A stretch of 64,000 nt of DNA from Selenomonas ruminantium AC2024 (GTDB taxonomy: Bacteria > Bacillota > Negativicutes > Selenomonadales > Selenomonadaceae), in contig NZ_JIAC01000001.1 in the NCBI RefSeq assembly GCF_000687995.1, positions 868,001 to 932,000 on the forward strand, read 5' to 3'. The stretch's first letter is position 1. Each line of letters begins with the position of its first letter. A program made the translations under genes and the position numbers. This document shows, in pieces, positions 7,979 through 15,931 of the stretch. The notes beneath the pieces were generated by a model. The model made no database searches and was not told the DNA's origin. It worked only from the letters and a program-made list of their open reading frames with translations.

Positions 7979-8968
7979 ATGCAAGACCAATACGAGAGAA
8001 AAATTGAATACGTGCGCATTTCGCTGACCGACCGCTGCAATCTGCGCTGCCGTTACTGTATGCCGGAAGCAGGCGTGAGCAAGATGCGGCACGAGGATAT
8101 TCTGACCTTTGCGGAAATCCTGCGCATTGTGCGGGGACTTTCCGCATTGGGCGTAAAAAAGGTGCGCCTGACCGGCGGGGAGCCTTTGGTGCGGCGTAAT
8201 ATCACGGAACTGATTCATGAAATCCGGCAGGTGCCCGGCATTGAGCAGGTGGTGCTGACCACCAACGGTGTACTGCTGTCGGAACTGGGACAAGACTTGA
8301 TAAAGGCAGGACTTACCGGGTTGAATATCAGTCTGGATACTTTGAATCCGGACACCTTTGCAGAGATTACCCGCCGTCCCCTCTTTGCGCGGGTTCAGGC
8401 TGGCTTGGAAAAGGTAATGTCTTTGGGACTCACGAATGTCAAGTTTAACTGCGTGCCTATCTATGAAGTCAATGATGCGGAAATTCCCGCATTGGCGGCA
8501 CTGGCGCGGGATTATCCTGTGAAGGTGCGCTTTATTGAGCTCATGCCCATTGGTTGTGCTTACGAAGTCGGTTATCGCGGTGTGCCCATGGATGAGGTGC
8601 GGGAGCGGCTGGAAAAAGCCTATGGCCCTTTGCGCCCTGTGGGGAAAAAAACTGACCGTTTGCAGGGGCCTGCGGAATACTATAAGGTCGCAGGCTTTGC
8701 CGGGCAGGTGGGCTTTATCGATGCCATGGAGCATAAGTTCTGCAGCAGCTGCAATCGGGTGCGGCTCACCGCCGAGGGCTTTTTGAAGCTCTGTTTGAAT
8801 CAGAAAAACGGTCTGGACCTGCGGCAGCTTCTTCGAAGCGGCATCAGTGATGAGAACTTGAAGCTGGCTTTGCGGCAGGCCATCTACCGCAAACCGGCAG
8901 AACATTTATTTACGGATCATTTCAATACCGCGCGGGACAGCCGCGCCATGTATCAAGTGGGAGGCTAA
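7979..8968 (+). CDS. moaA: GTP 3',8-cyclase (radical SAM)
   Basis: The protein has 329 residues. It converts GTP to 3',8-cyclo-GTP, the first step of molybdopterin synthesis. The N-terminal cluster motif CNLRCRYC binds the SAM-linked [4Fe-4S]; LTGGEPLVR and NISLDTL follow. The second cluster is held by FCSSCNRVR and a later Cys in LKLCL. The GG dipeptide at the C-terminus (YQVGG) matches the catalytic tail of MoaA. ATG 7979 follows AAAGGA; an in-frame TTG at 7970 lies too near the ribosome site. The partner MoaC is not in this window. Confidence 0.95.
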   Translation: MQDQYERKIEYVRISLTDRCNLRCRYCMPEAGVSKMRHEDILTFAEILRIVRGLSALGVKKVRLTGGEPLVRRNITELIHEIRQVPGIEQVVLTTNGVLLSELGQDLIKAGLTGLNISLDTLNPDTFAEITRRPLFARVQAGLEKVMSLGLTNVKFNCVPIYEVNDAEIPALAALARDYPVKVRFIELMPIGCAYEVGYRGVPMDEVRERLEKAYGPLRPVGKKTDRLQGPAEYYKVAGFAGQVGFIDAMEHKFCSSCNRVRLTAEGFLKLCLNQKNGLDLRQLLRSGISDENLKLALRQAIYRKPAEHLFTDHFNTARDSRAMYQVGG

Positions 8969-8971
8969 TTG

Positions 8972-9919
8972 ATGGGTAAGATTCATGCACTGTGTACCAG
9001 CGAAAAAAAAGGAACACTCAAGACGCAGGTGGATAAAGTTGTCTTTGAAACGGAATGGGGCATTAAAGGCGATGCCCATGCGGGAAAATGGCACCGTCAG
9101 GTCAGTTTCCTCGGTCTGCAGGAGATAGAGGATTTCCGCAAGTTAGGCGTCAAGGTGGAGTTCGGCGCCTTTGGGGAAAATATCGTGGCTGAAGGTTTCC
9201 GCTTCAAGGAACTGCCCGTTGGTACCCGCCTCAGAGCCGGGGACGTCTGGTTTGAAATCACCCAGATTGGCAAAGAATGCCACAAGGGCTGTGCCATCCG
9301 CCAGCAGGTAGGAGATTGCATTATGCCCCGTGAGGGAATCTTTGGCCGGGTGCTCCATGGCGGTGAAGTCAAAGTGGGGGACGAGTTGGAACTGGTACAG
9401 CCCGGGGAGAAAATGCCCTTGGAAGCGGCTGTCATCACGGCCAGCGACAAGGGCAGCCGCGGTGAACGTGTGGATGAAAGCGGCGCGAAGGTGGCAGAAA
9501 TTCTAACGGCTAACGGCTATACGGTGGTCGAAAAAGTAATCCTCCCCGACGAGCAGGAGCAGCTGGAACGTAAAATGCGGGAACTAGCGGCCAAAGGTAT
9601 AGCGCTTATCGCCACCACTGGCGGTACGGGCTTTTCGCCCAGAGATATTACCCCCGAGGCTACGCTCGTTGTGTGCGAGCGTCTGGCTCCCGGTATTCCC
9701 GAAGCCATGCGCGCCCTGTCGCTGAAGATAACGGACCGGGCCATGCTCAGCCGAGCGCAGGCCGGCATCTGCCGCCGCAGTTTAATCGTCAACCTCCCCG
9801 GCAGCAAAAAAGCCGTGGAAGAATGCCTGGACTTTATCCTGCCACCGCTCAAACACGGCATCGACATACTGCGGGGAGAAGATAGCGAGTGCGCAAGACA
9901 CGAGCATAAACATCAATAA
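8972..9919 (+). CDS. MOSC domain-MogA fusion
   Basis: The protein has 315 residues in two parts. Residues 1-145 are a MOSC domain (GIKGDAHAGKWHRQVS, GAFGENI, GKECHKGCAIR, MPREGIFGRVL), a fold that binds or transfers the Mo cofactor sulfur. Residues 150-300 are a MogA/MoaB domain (AVITASDKGSRGERVDESG, IATTGGTGFSPRDITPEAT, NLPGSKKAV), which adenylylates molybdopterin. The fusion joins a downstream cofactor-handling activity to the step just before MoeA. GGGAGG lies 7 bases before the ATG, and moaA ends four bases upstream. The last residues are His-rich (CARHEHKHQ). Confidence 0.92.
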   Translation: MGKIHALCTSEKKGTLKTQVDKVVFETEWGIKGDAHAGKWHRQVSFLGLQEIEDFRKLGVKVEFGAFGENIVAEGFRFKELPVGTRLRAGDVWFEITQIGKECHKGCAIRQQVGDCIMPREGIFGRVLHGGEVKVGDELELVQPGEKMPLEAAVITASDKGSRGERVDESGAKVAEILTANGYTVVEKVILPDEQEQLERKMRELAAKGIALIATTGGTGFSPRDITPEATLVVCERLAPGIPEAMRALSLKITDRAMLSRAQAGICRRSLIVNLPGSKKAVEECLDFILPPLKHGIDILRGEDSECARHEHKHQ

Positions 9920-9935
9920 GGCGGCAGGTAACAAT

Positions 9936-11021
9936 ATGGATTTTGCAGATATTGGCGTAATGATTATTGCCGGGGGCAAAAGTTCCCGCATGGGGAAGGA
10001 TAAGCGATTTCTCACGGTGGATAACTGCTCTTTGTTGGAATTGACTTTGCAAAAAACGGCGCAGCTGTCTTTTGCGGAAGCGTATCTGTGCGGAGAATGT
10101 CATCAGGCAGAAGGACTATTCGAGCTGGCAAAGTGGTATGGACTTACGCTGGTGGCTGATAAACGGCAGGGGGCAGGGCCGTTGGAAGGCCTGCGTGCGG
10201 GGCTGGCGCATTTGCAAGCGGAGTATGCACTGGCCTTGTCCTGCGATATGCCGCTGTTTCGCTATGAGGTTATCAGGCCGCTGCTCGCAGAAGCCCGAGG
10301 AGAAATGGCCATTATCCCGGTGGTGAACGGCAGACGGCAGCCTTTGGCGGGACTTTATCATCGGGATTTGCTACCCACAGTGGAGGCGGCATTGCAGGGT
10401 GGCGATTATAAAATCGGTCAGGTCATTGATAGCGTGCCGCATAAGCTGGTGGAATTAGGGGACGATGATGCGTTTTTCAATGTGAACAGGCCGTCAGATT
10501 TTCGGCTGGTGCAGGGGCGGCTGGTCAATGACAAGCGGCAGGTTCCCTTGGTGACGGTTTCAGCGCCTAAGTCCAATACCGGCAAGACCACTTTTATCGA
10601 GCGCCTTATCCCTAAGCTCAAGGCACGTGGCCTGCGGGTGGGCGTGGTGAAGGGGGACTGCCACGGCTATGATGTGGACGAGGAAGGCAAGGACAGTTAC
10701 CGCTTCAAGCAGGCAGGAGCTGATGGTGTGGCGGTGGTTTCGCCGGAAGGTTATTTTATCCAGCAAAAAACGGAGCAGCGGGCCAGTCTTATGGAGATTG
10801 CCGGGCGGCTGACGGATGTGGATTTGGTCATTATCGAGAGCCGCAATCATGGAACCATCCCCAAGATTTCCCTATGGCGAGGGCTTGGCGAGGTCATTGC
10901 GGATGAAGATACTGTGGCCATTTTCAGCAGCGGCGAGCATGAGGCGACTTCTCTGCGCCAGTATGATATTGATGATGCCGAGGGCGCAGCGCAGTTGGTA
11001 TGTTTTTTGTGCGGCCTGTAA
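9936..11021 (+). CDS. mobAB: MobA-MobB fusion for molybdopterin guanine dinucleotide
   Basis: The protein has 361 residues. The N-terminal half (1-195) is MobA, the GTP:molybdopterin guanylyltransferase, with MIIAGGKSSRMGKDK and LSCDMPL. The C-terminal half (about 205-361) is MobB, a P-loop GTP-binding adaptor with SAPKSNTGKTTFIERL and VVKGDCHGYD. The product, MGD, is used by the DMSO-reductase family, so at least one such enzyme probably exists elsewhere. The usual bacterial arrangement is two genes. GGCAGG precedes the ATG. It is the last gene of the Moco operon. Confidence 0.93.
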   Translation: MDFADIGVMIIAGGKSSRMGKDKRFLTVDNCSLLELTLQKTAQLSFAEAYLCGECHQAEGLFELAKWYGLTLVADKRQGAGPLEGLRAGLAHLQAEYALALSCDMPLFRYEVIRPLLAEARGEMAIIPVVNGRRQPLAGLYHRDLLPTVEAALQGGDYKIGQVIDSVPHKLVELGDDDAFFNVNRPSDFRLVQGRLVNDKRQVPLVTVSAPKSNTGKTTFIERLIPKLKARGLRVGVVKGDCHGYDVDEEGKDSYRFKQAGADGVAVVSPEGYFIQQKTEQRASLMEIAGRLTDVDLVIIESRNHGTIPKISLWRGLGEVIADEDTVAIFSSGEHEATSLRQYDIDDAEGAAQLVCFLCGL

Positions 11022-11098
11022 GCAAAATGTATTGAAGGAAATAGCGCTTTTCGGTAGAATAATATAGTTAACGAAAAAGGAAAGCGCAGGGAGTTTTA

Positions 11099-11764
11099 AT
11101 GAAGTACGTTGTCATAGATTTGGAAATGAATCCCGTAGACCGGGAGTTCCGTGAAGTCAAGCGGCAGATGAAAGAGGAGGTTATCGAGTTCGGCGCAGTA
11201 CGGCTGGATGAGAATTTCCAACAGGAAGCCGAGTTCCAGTGTTATGTGGAGCCGGAGTATGGCAAGATAAAGAAGCATATCACGAATCTCACGGGTATCA
11301 AGCAGGAAATGGTGGAGGGCAAAGCTCATTATGCCGAGGCGTTTCAGCGGTTTGTGGATTGGATTGGCGAGGAGGAAACGCAGATTTACTCCTGGAGCAT
11401 GTCCGATATCAAACAGCTCAAAAAGGAATGCCGCTTCAAACTGCCGGATTTTGATGTGAAGTGGCTGGACAGCCGCTGGGTGGACTTGCAGCAGGTGTTT
11501 GATGACCGGCTGGGGCTTCATAATAATCTGGCGCTGAAACATGCTTTGGGGGCCATGGATCATCAATTCGAAGGTACTCAGCACACGGCGCTTGCAGATG
11601 CCATCAATACCAGTGCGATATTGGTGCTCATGCAGGATGATGAAAAATTCCGCAAGACCATGCAGCCGGTGCTTGATATTTTGCAGCCGAAGGATGATTT
11701 GGCTAGTTCCATTGGGGATTTGTGTCCGGACTTATTAAAGTTAAAGAATGATTTGGAAGAATAA
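11099..11764 (+). CDS. DnaQ-like 3'-5' exonuclease (DEDDh)
   Basis: The protein has 221 residues. The exonuclease I motif VIDLEMNP supplies the first Asp and Glu, and the last motif (HTALADA) supplies His and Asp; the LGLHNNLALKHAL stretch lies between. This places it in the RNase T/DnaQ family, which degrades DNA or RNA from the 3' end. Stand-alone proteins of this type vary in substrate, so no specific role is given. A 78-base gap separates it from mobAB. It is followed by a large nested palindrome whose inner hairpin ends in six T. Confidence 0.85.
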   Translation: MKYVVIDLEMNPVDREFREVKRQMKEEVIEFGAVRLDENFQQEAEFQCYVEPEYGKIKKHITNLTGIKQEMVEGKAHYAEAFQRFVDWIGEEETQIYSWSMSDIKQLKKECRFKLPDFDVKWLDSRWVDLQQVFDDRLGLHNNLALKHALGAMDHQFEGTQHTALADAINTSAILVLMQDDEKFRKTMQPVLDILQPKDDLASSIGDLCPDLLKLKNDLEE

Positions 11765-11784
11765 TTCGGTTCGATGTGATTGGC

Positions 11785-11972
11785 GGAGGTTGGCGGCTGT
11801 TGCGCCATTGCTTCGCTCTGCGGCTGAAATCATTTTTTCCTTTTAGGCAGCTAAAAAAGTCAAAACTCGCTGTGCTCAGACAGTTGACTTTTTTAGCTGC
11901 TTTTTTGGTGAGGAAAAAATGATTTCTTTACGCCGCGGCGCTGACGCATTGTCGCAACAGCCGCCAACCTCC
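11785..11972. repeat. Nested palindromic element A (conserved apical loop)
   Basis: Three concentric perfect stems are seen: outer 20 bp (11785-11804 with 11953-11972), middle 15 bp (11826-11840 with 11912-11926) and inner 17 bp (11847-11863 with 11884-11900). The 20-base loop is AACTCGCTGTGCTCAGACAG. Six T follow the inner stem, so on the plus strand it can terminate the exonuclease transcript. Related elements lie near 20.4, 23.2 and 63.75 kb. No gene is present between 11765 and 12124. Confidence 0.85.
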
Positions 11973-12062
11973 TCAGGCTATATGCTTAATATCAATATTG
12001 TTGTTGTATTTAGCATTAATGTTTGCTTGTGATGCACTCACTGTAACTTTTTATGGAAATAC

Positions 12063-12091
12063 TTGTTAATTTATTCCTATTATGCTATGAT
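12063..12091 (+). promoter_or_regulatory. Promoter of pheA-aroF
   Basis: TTGTTA and TATGAT are separated by 17 bases, and the predicted start is about 27 bases before the pheA ATG. No T-box or leader peptide fits in so short a leader. Confidence 0.6.
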
Positions 12092-12124
12092 GTTGTCAAT
12101 TGTTGAGATTCTGGAGGCGTATTT

Positions 12125-12961
12125 ATGGCGATGAGTTTGGGCGTGCTGGGGCCGGCGGGAACCCATAGTGAGGCGGCGGCGGTGTATTTGAAGCGTCAGA
12201 CGGGTGAGGATTATAAATTGGTGCTGTTTGCCGATATTTTTGACTGCCTGCAGGCTGTGGAAAATGGCGAGGTGGATTCGGCGCTGGTGCCGGTGGAAAA
12301 TTCTTTGGAGGGTGCCATCAATATCACGCTGGATACGTTGGCTCGCAGTGAGGGGCTGACGGTTTGGCGGGAACTTATCTGGCCCGTCCATAACCAGCTG
12401 TTAGCGCGGCGTCGGGGTGAGATTAAGCGGATTTATTCTCACGCCCAGCCCATTTCCCAGTGCCGGGACTTTCTGCTGCAGCATTACCCGCAGGCCGAAC
12501 TTATCAAAGTGGCCAGCACTGCGCGGGCGGCGGAGATTGTGGCCGAAGCTCCCGCCGATTCCGGCAGTGCCGCCATTGCCACGGCCAGAGCAGGAGAACT
12601 TTTGGGGCTTGTGCCCATTGCCACGGAGATTCAGGATAGTGCCGCCAACTGCACCCGCTTTTTCCAGGTGGGGCGGCAGGCTTTGAGCTTTTTGCCCAAG
12701 GAAAAATTATTGGTCATCTGTCAGATTGACGGTCAGAAGGCCGGTGCACTCTTTGAGGTCTTGAAGGAATTTGCCCAGCGGGGCATCAATATGACCCGTA
12801 TCGAGTCGCGCCCTGCCAGAACGGAACTTGGCGCGTATATATTCTTTTTCGATTTGGAGTACAGCGATTCTCCGCAGCTTGAAGAGGCGCTCTCTGCGGT
12901 GGAGAAGAAAAGTATTTGGCTGCGGAATTTGGGGACTTTCCCCGTGCTTACGGTTAATTAA
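12125..12961 (+). CDS. pheA: Prephenate dehydratase
   Basis: The protein has 278 residues. It converts prephenate to phenylpyruvate in phenylalanine synthesis. The catalytic part (1-185) starts LGVLGPAGTHSE and has PVENSLEGAIN and the active-site segment NCTRFF. The C-terminal ACT domain (about 195-275) has RGINMTRIESRPAR, the usual phenylalanine-binding site for feedback inhibition. There is no chorismate mutase fusion. GGAGG lies 7 bases before the ATG. It is followed 27 bases later by aroF, so the first and a late step of the pathway are made together. Confidence 0.95.
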   Translation: MAMSLGVLGPAGTHSEAAAVYLKRQTGEDYKLVLFADIFDCLQAVENGEVDSALVPVENSLEGAINITLDTLARSEGLTVWRELIWPVHNQLLARRRGEIKRIYSHAQPISQCRDFLLQHYPQAELIKVASTARAAEIVAEAPADSGSAAIATARAGELLGLVPIATEIQDSAANCTRFFQVGRQALSFLPKEKLLVICQIDGQKAGALFEVLKEFAQRGINMTRIESRPARTELGAYIFFFDLEYSDSPQLEEALSAVEKKSIWLRNLGTFPVLTVN

Positions 12962-12988
12962 TCATTTATTATAGAAGGGGATGGAATT

Positions 12989-14020
12989 ATGGTTATTATT
13001 ATGAATGTGGATGCTACGGCGGAAGACATCAAGGAAGTCATTGCAGTTATTGAGGGGGCCGGTCTGCAGGCCAAGGTAATGGAAGGCAGCCAGCAGAAGA
13101 TTGTCGGCGTTATCGGCGATAAGACGCGGCTGGCTTCGGTGCCCATTGACGCTTTGGACGGTGTAGAAAAGAGCGTGGAGATTTCCAAGAGCTACAAGCT
13201 GGCCAGCCGTGAATTTCATCCCCAGAACAGTGTCATCGATGTTGCTGGCGTAAAAATCGGTGACGGTACGCCGGTAGTTATGGCAGGACCCTGCGCAGTG
13301 GAATCAAAGGAACAGCTCTTTGAAGCAGCAGAAATCGTGAAAAAGGCTGGCGCTCAATTCCTGCGCGGCGGTGCCTATAAGCCGCGTACTTCCCCTTATG
13401 CGTTCCAAGGTCTAGAAGTGGAAGGTCTGAAGTATCTGGCCGAAGCTCGCGAGCGTACGGGCCTGCGTGTGGTGACGGAAGTTACCACGGTCGAAGCCAT
13501 TGAGCGGGTCGTGGAGTATGCGGATATGCTGCAGATTGGCGCGCGCAATATGCAGAACTTTGGCCTGCTCAAGGAAGTGGGCAAGTGCGGCAAGCCGGTA
13601 CTCTTAAAGCGCGGTCTGGCGGCAACGATTGACGAATGGCTCAATGCTGCCGAATACATTATGAACGCAGGCAATCCCAATGTGGTGCTCTGCGAACGCG
13701 GTATTCGCACATACGAAACTTATACGCGCAATACACTCGACCTGAGTGCGGTGGCAGCGGTGAAGCACCTGTCCCACTTGCCGATTATCGTTGACCCCAG
13801 CCATGGCACAGGCAAATGGAGAATGGTAAAGCCCATGGCCTTTGCCGCTATCGCCGCCGGTGCTGACGGTTTGATGATGGAAGTCCATCCGAACCCGGCC
13901 AAGGCCCTGTCTGACGGCCCGCAGTCTTTGACACCGGAGAACTATAACGAGGTCATGCGCGGCGTACAAAAAATCTCCGCTTTTATGAAAGCGGAGAAGA
14001 TTACTTCGATGGATATTTAA
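12989..14020 (+). CDS. aroF: 3-deoxy-7-phosphoheptulonate synthase (type I-beta)
   Basis: The protein has 343 residues. It condenses phosphoenolpyruvate and erythrose 4-phosphate, the entry step of the shikimate pathway. An N-terminal ferredoxin-like regulatory domain (1-70) precedes the barrel (90-335) with VMAGPCAVES, RGGAYKPRTSPYAFQG, LQIGARNMQNF, LLKRGLAATI, ILCERGIRT-like VLCERGIRTYE and VDPSHGTGKW. This domain layout is the Thermotoga/Bacillus class, where the N-terminal domain mediates feedback inhibition. It shares an operon with pheA and ends at a terminator shared with the convergent clpX-like gene. Confidence 0.95.
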   Translation: MVIIMNVDATAEDIKEVIAVIEGAGLQAKVMEGSQQKIVGVIGDKTRLASVPIDALDGVEKSVEISKSYKLASREFHPQNSVIDVAGVKIGDGTPVVMAGPCAVESKEQLFEAAEIVKKAGAQFLRGGAYKPRTSPYAFQGLEVEGLKYLAEARERTGLRVVTEVTTVEAIERVVEYADMLQIGARNMQNFGLLKEVGKCGKPVLLKRGLAATIDEWLNAAEYIMNAGNPNVVLCERGIRTYETYTRNTLDLSAVAAVKHLSHLPIIVDPSHGTGKWRMVKPMAFAAIAAGADGLMMEVHPNPAKALSDGPQSLTPENYNEVMRGVQKISAFMKAEKITSMDI

Positions 14021-14030
14021 GCCTAGATAA

Positions 14031-14062
14031 AAAGCCCGTTCGTCAAATGGCGAGCGGGCTTT
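14031..14062. terminator. Terminator between convergent aroF and clpX-like gene
   Basis: AAAGCCCGTTCG pairs with CGAGCGGGCTTT (one G-U) around a short loop. A and T runs on both sides allow use from either strand. Confidence 0.85.
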
Positions 14063-14067
14063 CATGT

Positions 14068-15345
14068 TTATTTCTTCACCACTTCTGGTGCGGCACCTTC
14101 TTCGATGCAGGCTTTGGTGATGATGACTTTGCGTGGTTCGTTGGATTTGGGGATATCGAACATGACATCGAGCATGATGTCTTCGATAATGCCTTTGAGC
14201 GAACGGGCGCCGGTCTTGCGCTCGATGGCTTTGCGGGCTACGGCACGCAGGGCATCTTCCTGGAACTCCAAGTCCACGTTATCCATGGCCAGGAGTTTTT
14301 CGTACTGCTTGACCGGGGCGTTCTTGGGTTCGGTGAGGATGCGCAAGAGCGCATCTTCGTCGAGGGTTTCGAGGGTGCAGATTACGGGCAGGCGGCCGAT
14401 GATTTCGGGGATGATGCCGTACTGCATGAGGTCCTCGGGGCGAACCTTGTGGATGAGCTCATCGAATTTGGGCTTGTCATCCTTGCCCTGAATCTCTGCG
14501 CCAAAGCCGATGGAGCTGGTCTTGGAGAGGCGCTTGGCAATCACATCGTCAATGCCGACGAAGGCACCGCCAACGATAAAGAGGATGTTTTTCGTATCCA
14601 CTTTGATGGTGGGAGCTTCGGGATGCTTGCGCTGGCCGCGGGAGGTGAATTCCACCACGCTGCCTTCGAGCATCTTTAAGAGGGCCTGCTGTACGCCTTC
14701 ATGGCCGGGGTCAGCGGTGATGGAGTTGTTGGCGCCGGACTTGCGGGCAATCTTGTCGAATTCGTCGAGGTAGATGATGCCGTGTTCGGCTTTTTCTACG
14801 TCCTTGTCGGCGGCGTAGTAGAGATTGCGCACGGCGACTTCTACGTCAGCGCCAACGAAGCCGGCTTCGGTGAGGCTGGAAGCGTCCGTTACGGCAAAGG
14901 GAATGTCCAGCAGCTTGGACAGGTGAGAAAGAAGCGCCGTCTTGCCGCAGCCGGAGGGCCCGAGCATGATGACGTTGGACTTTTCGATTTCTGTGCCGTC
15001 ATCATTTTGATAACCGTACTTCATGCGTTTGTAATGGTTGTAAACGGCCACGGAGAGAATCTTCTTGGCGCGGTCCTGATTGATGATGTATTCATCGAGG
15101 TACTGTTTGATGATATGGGGCTTGTTCTTATTGAGGATATCGTCCAGTTCGCCGGCGAATACCTGCTTTTCATCCTGTACCTGAGCGGCATCATGTTCTT
15201 CCAAAAAATGGTTGACTTCCTTGATGCAGTTGCGGCAGATGGCAAAGCCGGTGTTGGGGTCATAAATCGGCAGGTCATACTGGTCGCGGACGTTGATAAT
15301 CCGTTTGCAGAAGCTGCACTGATGCTGCATAGTTTGATTAGCCAT
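14068..15345 (-). CDS. clpX: Divergent ClpX-type AAA+ unfoldase
   Basis: The protein has 425 residues. An N-terminal zinc-binding domain has two CxxC pairs (CSFC, CRNC). The AAA+ core has Walker A GPSGCGKT (family norm GPTGSGKT), Walker B IIYLDEFDK, pore loop GFVG (norm GYVG) and the second pore loop SRGQRKHP. SSIGFGAEI is the ClpP-docking IGF loop, so it can probably feed ClpP. ClpX unfolds tagged proteins for degradation. Here it stands alone, away from tig, clpP and lon, and several usually invariant positions differ. It may be a second, specialised ClpX rather than the housekeeping copy. Confidence 0.85.
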   Translation of the reverse strand: MANQTMQHQCSFCKRIINVRDQYDLPIYDPNTGFAICRNCIKEVNHFLEEHDAAQVQDEKQVFAGELDDILNKNKPHIIKQYLDEYIINQDRAKKILSVAVYNHYKRMKYGYQNDDGTEIEKSNVIMLGPSGCGKTALLSHLSKLLDIPFAVTDASSLTEAGFVGADVEVAVRNLYYAADKDVEKAEHGIIYLDEFDKIARKSGANNSITADPGHEGVQQALLKMLEGSVVEFTSRGQRKHPEAPTIKVDTKNILFIVGGAFVGIDDVIAKRLSKTSSIGFGAEIQGKDDKPKFDELIHKVRPEDLMQYGIIPEIIGRLPVICTLETLDEDALLRILTEPKNAPVKQYEKLLAMDNVDLEFQEDALRAVARKAIERKTGARSLKGIIEDIMLDVMFDIPKSNEPRKVIITKACIEEGAAPEVVKK

Positions 15346-15453
15346 GATAAAATGCTTTCCTTTCTCTATATGAACTCGTAATAAACAAATTGTGTCATTA
15401 CTTCATTATCTTATAAGAAGGAAATTTTTTCAAGAAAAATATTGCTTCATTCC

Positions 15454-15482
15454 TTGCATCGTAAGATTTCCTGTGCTATACT
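15454..15482 (+). promoter_or_regulatory. Promoter of the rpmE-prfA cluster
   Basis: TTGCAT and TATACT are separated by 17 bases, with an extended TG one base before the -10. The start near 15489 gives a leader of about 140 bases. Confidence 0.7.
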
Positions 15483-15488
15483 GTTTTG

Positions 15489-15629
15489 GTACTGGACGTA
15501 CTGACGTCTGGTTCCAAGTCATTTTGACTGGCTTTGCCCCAAAAGGTAAGCTAGGTCTAAACCAAGCTCGCGCATAGCTTGCTTGTATCAATTCCCAGTT
15601 TTAGTTGGGGTGAAAGCGAGGTGTAATTT
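15489..15629 (+). ncRNA. Structured rpmE leader (possible L31 autoregulatory RNA)
   Basis: About 140 untranslated bases carry several short hairpins: GACGT/ACGTC (15495-15508), AGTCA-TTT-TGACT (about 15515-15528), AAGCTA/TAGCTT and CCCAG/TTGGG just before the ribosome site GCGAGGTG. Leaders before r-protein genes often serve feedback control, and L31 leaders are known in Firmicutes. I cannot confirm it belongs to that class. Confidence 0.4.
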
Positions 15630-15830
15630 ATGAAACAGGGTATTCATCCGGAATACTTCGAAGCAAAGGTAACCTGCGGTTGCGGTAACACGTTCACCAC
15701 TGGTTCCACGCAGCAGGAACTGCGCGTCGATGTTTGCTCCAAGTGCCATCCGTTCTTCACGGGTCGTCAGCGTGACGTACAGGCAGGCGGTCGTATCGAA
15801 AAGTTCAACAAGCGTTACGCCAAGAAGTAA
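15630..15830 (+). CDS. rpmE: 50S ribosomal protein L31
   Basis: The protein has 66 residues, typical of L31. It is the zinc-binding (C+) form: CGCG near residue 16 and CSKCHPF near residue 36 supply the cysteines. [16 protein letters not shown] and [13 protein letters not shown] mark the ends. The C+ form is the zinc-replete version, often replaced by a C- paralogue when zinc is scarce. It begins the conserved cluster with DUF1385, prfA, prmC and ywlC. Confidence 0.97.
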   Translation: MKQGIHPEYFEAKVTCGCGNTFTTGSTQQELRVDVCSKCHPFFTGRQRDVQAGGRIEKFNKRYAKK

Positions 15831-15931
15831 GACACGTTATGGTAAAGCAGAGCATATTGCTCTGCTTTATTTTGTATAAGGATAAATCAAGAATATTCGG
15901 TGTTTCCAAGTGTACGTTAGGAGGAAAGACC

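Noticed and set aside
6763-8040. 425-codon minus-strand ORF
   Set aside because: Antisense shadow of moeA and moaA; His- and Arg-rich composition typical of shadow frames.
11785-11972. CRISPR or insertion sequence
   Set aside because: The repeats are inverted and nested, not tandem with spacers, and there is no transposase frame inside.
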